64,000 bases of DNA from Chloroflexota bacterium (lineage in GTDB: Bacteria; Chloroflexota; Anaerolineae; Promineifilales; Promineifilaceae): positions 1 through 64,000 of the forward strand of contig JAAEOP010000139.1 in NCBI GenBank assembly GCA_024223125.1, in the 5' to 3' direction. A model generated the notes under the pieces. That model did no database searches. It saw only the letters and a list, made by a program, of their open reading frames with translations, and was not told the DNA's origin. Both the position numbers and the translations under genes were made by a program. This document shows, piece by piece, positions 60,466 to 64,000 of this stretch (positions are counted from its first letter, which is position 1; each line of letters starts with the position of its first letter).

Positions 60466-61806
60466 TTGCTAATAGCAAACCCAACTGACCAAGAAGCGTA
60501 TATTGTCTCATTACAAACTCTGGAACGAGTTATATTCTCCTTGCAAGCACGGATGACCGATGAAACCCAAGTGCTGCAAACTGTGGTTGACGCTGTGGTA
60601 CATGAATTGGGTTACGAAGGGGCAATGGTAGCTACGTTGGAAGATGGGAATGCGCTGCCGGTGCGGGCTTATGCGTTGGATGAATCTAAAACGGTACTGA
60701 CAAAATTGGAAAAGAGGGCCGGCATTTCTCTCATTGGGCCAGATGCGGTAGTGTATCTGGATGAAGAGAAGTATAAGGATAATTTGAGTGTGCGGGCGGT
60801 GAAGGGGGTCAACGGCCGTCCTCAAAATTTCCTTCTTTCTGATTATCTGTATGATTTGCTGCGTCCCATTATTCCCAAAACCATCGCTGATCTGGCCCAA
60901 AAATCATTGAGTATTAAGCAAGTGATTGCTGTGCCGTTTTATCTGGAAGATGAAATTGTGGGCAATCTGTTTGTAGCTACCCGCCAGCCCGAATTCACCT
61001 CTTGGGAAATCTCTTTATTAACCTCCTTTGGGCAGCAGGCGGCCGCCGGTATTCGCAATGCCCGTCTGTACCGCGAGGCGGAAACACAACGGCGCATTGC
61101 TGAACAATTTGGACGTATGGCTTTCAGCGCCACAGCGTCCGTACACACCTTGGGGAATCATATTGGGGCGGTGCGAACTTATCTGCATTTGCTGGGCGGT
61201 CTGGCTGGTTACTCCTCCCGGCAGCAGGAAGAAATTATTTCCAATAACAGCAGCATGTTAAACCGGCTGCAGTTGGCTTCTGAAATGTTGGAAACCTTAC
61301 ATGAACCGTGGCGACATCTGCCTGAAGAGTCGGTCAGTGTAAATGATTGTTTGGTCAATGCGCTAAATGCGGTTTATCCGCAGTTAATGGACGGTAGTTT
61401 TAGTGATAATCTGGCGGAGCAGATGGGGGCGCATGTTCATATTTTGTTGTCGCCTCAATTGCCATCCATTCGCACAGCATCAGAAATGTTAGCGGAAGCG
61501 TTTCGGGTCTTTTTGAAAAATGCGCGCGATGCTATTCGAGAGACGGCCGAGGTGGGAGATTTATGGATTCGCAGTGAACTGTTGGCCGACGGCCGGGTGC
61601 AGATTTCCATTCAAGACAGCGGCGTGGGCATTGATGAGGCAGACATTAACCACATCTTTGAAATGGGCTGGACAACCAAAGATGGTCGGGGGATGGGGTT
61701 TGGTTTGTTTTGGGCTAAGGATTATATTCATGGCCTTCATGGGACTGTTGATGTGGATTCAGTTGTGGGGCAGGGGACGACGTTCACGATTATACTACCA
61801 GCGTAA
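60466..61806 (+). CDS. GAF-domain sensor histidine kinase
   Basis: The protein has 446 residues. A GAF-type domain (about 15-205) ends with FGQQAAAGIRNARLYREAE. A His-box region SVHTLGNHIGAVRTYLHLLGG (about 225) carries the likely phospho-His, and a HATPase_c domain (about 340-445) has N-box FLKNARDAI, DSGVGIDEADI, GRGMGFGLFWAKDYI and GQGTTFTI. No transmembrane segment is visible, so it is a cytoplasmic sensor, of an unusual H-box variety rather than the HELRTPL type. The start is TTG 60466 and the ribosome site is weak. No regulator gene is adjacent. Its ligand is unknown. Confidence 0.85.
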   Translation: MLIANPTDQEAYIVSLQTLERVIFSLQARMTDETQVLQTVVDAVVHELGYEGAMVATLEDGNALPVRAYALDESKTVLTKLEKRAGISLIGPDAVVYLDEEKYKDNLSVRAVKGVNGRPQNFLLSDYLYDLLRPIIPKTIADLAQKSLSIKQVIAVPFYLEDEIVGNLFVATRQPEFTSWEISLLTSFGQQAAAGIRNARLYREAETQRRIAEQFGRMAFSATASVHTLGNHIGAVRTYLHLLGGLAGYSSRQQEEIISNNSSMLNRLQLASEMLETLHEPWRHLPEESVSVNDCLVNALNAVYPQLMDGSFSDNLAEQMGAHVHILLSPQLPSIRTASEMLAEAFRVFLKNARDAIRETAEVGDLWIRSELLADGRVQISIQDSGVGIDEADINHIFEMGWTTKDGRGMGFGLFWAKDYIHGLHGTVDVDSVVGQGTTFTIILPA

Positions 61807-61828
61807 CAGGGGCGTAACCTGCCTGCGT

Positions 61829-61898
61829 TTTGGCTCCGAGTGCCGCTCAACCAGAGCCAAACTTAGCATTTAGTGTCCGATCATCTGCTGCGCAGCAG
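61829..61898. terminator. Inverted repeats between convergent genes
   Basis: TTTGGCTC (61829-61836) and GAGCCAAA (61854-61861) pair across 17 bases, and a perfect CTGCTGCGCAGCAG palindrome lies at 61885-61898. No T-tract is visible. The position between two gene ends suits a shared bidirectional terminator. Confidence 0.4.
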
Positions 61899-61906
61899 GG
61901 CATAGT

Positions 61907-64000
61907 TCACGCGGGGTTAGCCGTACTTTCGCTTAGAATTTTTATAACCCCTGTGTTTCCATCCATTTCCACGATCTGACCATCCTTTAGATTTTTTGTG
62001 ACGTCCTCAATCCCGACAATGCAGGGCTTACCCATTTCACGGGCAACCGAGGCCCCGTGCTGAAGCGCCCCTCCACTTTCGAGTAGCACCCCGGCAGCAT
62101 TGATAAAGAGCGTCGTCCAGCCCGGGTCGGTAGCCTTGGTCACAAGGATGTCGCCGGGTAGAATTGATTTTTCACTAGCACGTTTGAGTACCTTCACTTT
62201 ACCGATAACAAATCCGGAAGAAACTGGGGTGCCCACGAGTTCGTTTTTTTTGCGGGTGAGTGGGGGTAATTTCGGGATGAAGCCGCGGGAATCGATGAGA
62301 ACAGGTGGATCATTATTGGGATTGAATTGAGCATAATATTCCCGGTTGCTTTTTGCCAGTGTCCGAATATCAAGACTTGTGTCCACCTCTGCCTGTTTAA
62401 TTTCGTCCCATAGGAGATCAAATACCTGGTCGGCCGAGTCCAGCCGCCTGGCTGCCACCCATTGCTTCCCCAGCGCGAGAGCCCGGCGCCGGAGATAGTC
62501 GATCACAATGATAATATAATATTTTGGAGATTCTCGATAAGCGGCAAAGTTTTCGAGCAGCTTGTAGTTTTTTCTGAAGGCCTTGAGTTTTCTGCGACTC
62601 TTTTTTTCCAGATATTCTTCCAGGAACTGGACACTCTCGACCCGGCGCTTAGCGCCACTCTCAAATAGACTTTGCGGGGTCAAGTTGGGATCGTCATGAC
62701 CTTCCATTGTTTTCAAGATATCAAATACTTCATCAGGCTTTTCATAATATCGTGGAGTAGCGATATCAAGCTCTTTTGGCCCACGAAACCCATAATCATC
62801 CATAAACAACTGCCATTTTTGCATGAACTCGGAAGAGAGTTGGTTGGCAGCCAGTTTTTGGACGAACTCTTGAGCCGTGCCAGTCTGTTGGATGTCAGGG
62901 AACTGGGATAACTCGTAGAGTAATAAACCCATCTCGATGGTCACATTGTTGGGGAATGACTGCTCTATAGATCGCAGATGTGCTTGCACCGCATCCGGTT
63001 CTTTTTTGAAGATTTTCTTGAGTTTACCCCGGGCAGCTTCCGACGCCATCAGTGCCGGTAGCTGCACACCATTCATGTGGGATCCAACTTTGAGAAAACT
63101 TGTAATGGCAAAATCTTCAAAAGAGATATCCCGTTCAAATTCTGTTTTTAAGTCTTGCCTAAGTTTCGCGTTTTCATCTATGTAGTGTTGTAGATATACA
63201 TCGGGTTTGCTTCTTGATTTCATCAGAGGTCGAATAAATATCATGGCGCCGAACCCAGTTTTGATGAGGTTTTTCATGAAACCTTTAGGGAGTTTCTTGG
63301 GGATGTACTCCTTCAGGTCCATTGCTTCCATAATTTGAGCCCCCAGAGAGTCGGTGATCCGATAGGTCTTAACTGCGTTATTTTTCCCCATGATTTTCAA
63401 CATTCGTCCGAGATGGGTAAACATCCGCCCAACGCTGCCAAACGCCATCCCCCTGTCAAAGGACAAAAAATCTTCATCAGGCACTCCCGGCGTTATTAAT
63501 CTTCCAAGAGACATAAACAAATTCATGCCGAGTGGGCTTAGGCTTTCTGGCAGGCCTTGTTCGGTCAGCAGGGCATCGTGATAAAGGTGTTTTTGTGCCC
63601 CGGGTTGCGTGATCATCTCTTCCGGGAGTTTGTAATAGGTAGTGATGGGACGGGCTTGAAGCAGGTAGAGTTGCCCATCTTCGTAGGCCCACTCAATGTC
63701 CATTGGCTTGCCATACTCGACTTCGACTCGGGTTGTCAGCGCAGTGACGGCCAGGATTTGATCGTCGGTGAGGCAGAAGTCACTGGGGGTATCAGGTGTT
63801 TCGCTTTGGGTGCCACCGTCGGCTTTTAGAAATAACGCGACAGCCTTGTTTCCAGGAATCTTTTTCAAGATGGTTTTGGTGACCTTGTCCACGACCGCTT
63901 CGTCGGGTGTGACCGTGCCATCCACGACGGTTTCACCTAAGCCGAAGTTGGCGTTGATTACACATTGATCGTAGGAGTTGTTCACGGGGTTCAACGAAAA
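61907..64000 (-). CDS. Rifampin phosphotransferase/PEP-synthase-like enzyme, 5'-truncated
   Basis: At least 697 codons are present; the reading frame runs on past the right edge. The first visible residues (NPVNNSYD, FGLGETVVDGTVTPDE) are the middle of the PPDK_N ATP-binding domain, which ends with IEWAYEDGQLYLLQARPIT. A long helical linker (about 150-590) follows, then a C-terminal phosphohistidine domain with GGALQHGASVARE (catalytic His) and GKPCIVG. No PEP-binding TIM barrel follows. This ATP-linker-His order is that of rifampin phosphotransferases, not PEP synthase. Substrate is uncertain: many relatives act on unknown compounds. No perfect ACGGCCGT is seen, unlike native neighbours. Confidence 0.82.
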   Translation of the reverse strand, partial: FSLNPVNNSYDQCVINANFGLGETVVDGTVTPDEAVVDKVTKTILKKIPGNKAVALFLKADGGTQSETPDTPSDFCLTDDQILAVTALTTRVEVEYGKPMDIEWAYEDGQLYLLQARPITTYYKLPEEMITQPGAQKHLYHDALLTEQGLPESLSPLGMNLFMSLGRLITPGVPDEDFLSFDRGMAFGSVGRMFTHLGRMLKIMGKNNAVKTYRITDSLGAQIMEAMDLKEYIPKKLPKGFMKNLIKTGFGAMIFIRPLMKSRSKPDVYLQHYIDENAKLRQDLKTEFERDISFEDFAITSFLKVGSHMNGVQLPALMASEAARGKLKKIFKKEPDAVQAHLRSIEQSFPNNVTIEMGLLLYELSQFPDIQQTGTAQEFVQKLAANQLSSEFMQKWQLFMDDYGFRGPKELDIATPRYYEKPDEVFDILKTMEGHDDPNLTPQSLFESGAKRRVESVQFLEEYLEKKSRRKLKAFRKNYKLLENFAAYRESPKYYIIIVIDYLRRRALALGKQWVAARRLDSADQVFDLLWDEIKQAEVDTSLDIRTLAKSNREYYAQFNPNNDPPVLIDSRGFIPKLPPLTRKKNELVGTPVSSGFVIGKVKVLKRASEKSILPGDILVTKATDPGWTTLFINAAGVLLESGGALQHGASVAREMGKPCIVGIEDVTKNLKDGQIVEMDGNTGVIKILSESTANPA

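Noticed and set aside
1..64000. tRNA, rRNA and insertion-sequence genes
   Set aside because: I inspected the gaps and saw no cloverleaf, rRNA segment or transposase frame; short ones could be missed by eye.

Overview
This window most likely comes from a chromosome of an uncultured or little-studied Chloroflexota bacterium (Anaerolineae-like). That placement is an inference. It rests on mid-range GC, paired PYROXD2-type oxidoreductases, Thr/Pro-rich secreted proteins ending in a short NLPVIVKP-like tail, two gingipain-like C25 proteases, and large cyclase/AAA/TPR and hybrid-kinase signalling proteins. No rRNA, tRNA, CRISPR array or transposase gene was seen. The most striking base-level property is a palindrome, ACGGCCGT, repeated in almost every native gene and many gaps, like the HIP1 palindrome of cyanobacteria. 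It is nearly missing from the restriction-modification island and from the last gene.

Layout. 1-0.7 kb: end of a phenylacetyl-CoA epoxidase operon (paaC tail, paaD). 0.7-10.3 kb, minus strand: a receiver/CpaE-like ATPase, a class A penicillin-binding protein, a BvgS-like hybrid kinase and an MFS carrier. 10.5-14.6 kb: a giant cyclase/ATPase/TPR regulator, convergent with a small membrane protein (14.7-15.5 kb). 16-19.5 kb: a metallophosphoesterase and a three-gene DUF2089 operon with a good sigma-70-type promoter. 19.7-32.7 kb: a long minus-strand cell-surface locus with BY-kinase, PqqD-like protein, two C25 proteases, two membrane proteins sharing a fibronectin-like module, sugar transferase, DUF2723 glycosyltransferase, flippase-like protein and GT2. 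33-41 kb: radA, GNAT, a PIG-V-like transferase, two PYROXD2-type oxidoreductases and an M20 peptidase. 40.9-41.5 kb: a higBA toxin-antitoxin locus whose toxin gene is frameshifted. 41.7-46.5 kb: aminotransferase, mog, a PHP/AlbA_2 protein, a receiver and two membrane proteins. 46.8-55 kb, plus strand: lipoprotein, dehydrogenase, a two-gene membrane-anchored Cas4-like nuclease, hisS, nadK, a zinc-ribbon membrane protein and recN. 55.1-58.8 kb: an AT-richer restriction-modification pair, an HNH endonuclease and a double-domain methyltransferase. 59.1-64 kb: thiolase, GAF kinase and a cut-off rifampin-phosphotransferase-like enzyme.

Intergenic DNA is rich in dispersed palindromes. There are three elements with GTAACCATTCA-type ends, a 106-bp MITE-like element in two inverted copies plus a relative, a 34-bp hairpin found unchanged at two loci, and heptanucleotide microsatellites that also invade coding sequence. 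Candidates for something undescribed are the split membrane-anchored Cas4-like pair, the surface-polysaccharide/C25-protease/PqqD locus, the asymmetric-site restriction-modification island, and the combination of an iterated palindrome with heptamer repeats.
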